A stretch of 6,677 nucleotides of DNA from Chitinophagaceae bacterium (lineage in GTDB: Bacteria > Bacteroidota > Bacteroidia > Chitinophagales > Chitinophagaceae), in assembly GCA_020853515.1 (NCBI GenBank), contig JADYYU010000344.1, positions 1 to 6,677 on the forward strand. The letters are read 5' to 3'. The first letter of the stretch is position 1. Each line of letters begins with the position of its first letter. Of this stretch, positions 6,658 through 6,677 are shown one piece after another. The translations under genes and the position numbers were made by a program. The notes beneath the pieces were generated by a model. It did no database searches, was not told the DNA's origin, and saw only the letters and a list, made by a program, of their open reading frames with translations.

Positions 6658-6677
6658 ATGAATTACTGGCTTGTAAA
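6658..6677 (+). CDS. Start of probable EVE-domain protein (partial)
   Basis: Only the first 20 bases are present, encoding MNYWLV followed by a codon beginning AA. Bacterial EVE-domain proteins very commonly open with MNYWLVKSEP or similar, and the family is related to PUA-like and YTH folds thought to read modified bases. The gene call rests on this short match plus the well-placed -7 box and A-rich leader. The identity is an informed guess from six residues, so the product could be something else. Confidence 0.5.

Overview
The window looks like ordinary chromosomal DNA of a Bacteroidota bacterium, probably Chitinophagaceae or a close relative. The evidence is a T9SS type A sorting domain on a secreted enzyme, perfect TAnnTTTG -7 promoter boxes in front of four genes, A-rich leaders without clear Shine-Dalgarno sites, and several lipoproteins of families typical of this phylum. 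The genus assignment is inference; I could not run any search.

Layout. 1-793 (minus): the N-terminal 264 residues of signal peptidase I (lepB), cut by the window edge. 794-963: a divergent intergenic region. 964-2268 (plus): a secreted beta-lactamase-family serine hydrolase with a C-terminal T9SS sorting domain. 2269-2351: a short convergent gap. 2352-5048 (minus): a large M1 zinc aminopeptidase lipoprotein with a C-terminal HEAT-like region. 5049-5302: a gap with a possible terminator. 5303-5746 (minus): a small lipocalin-like lipoprotein. 5898-6461 (minus): an SnoaL/NTF2-like lipoprotein. 6658-6677 (plus): the first codons of what looks like an EVE-domain protein, running off the edge.

How the genes relate. 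Each of the last four genes has its own -7 box, so most genes here are probably single transcription units rather than one operon. The common theme is the cell envelope. lepB is the peptidase that removes signal peptides from exported proteins such as the serine hydrolase. The three lipoproteins would instead be matured by signal peptidase II, which is not in the window. I see no functional pathway linking the genes.

I found no mobile element, CRISPR array, RNA gene or toxin/defence cassette, and no convincing undescribed system. The most interesting items are regulatory: inverted repeats beside the -7 boxes of three genes, a perfect 14-bp palindrome over the lepB start codon, and a nearly leaderless arrangement for the M1 peptidase. 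All three are modest signals in fairly AT-rich DNA.
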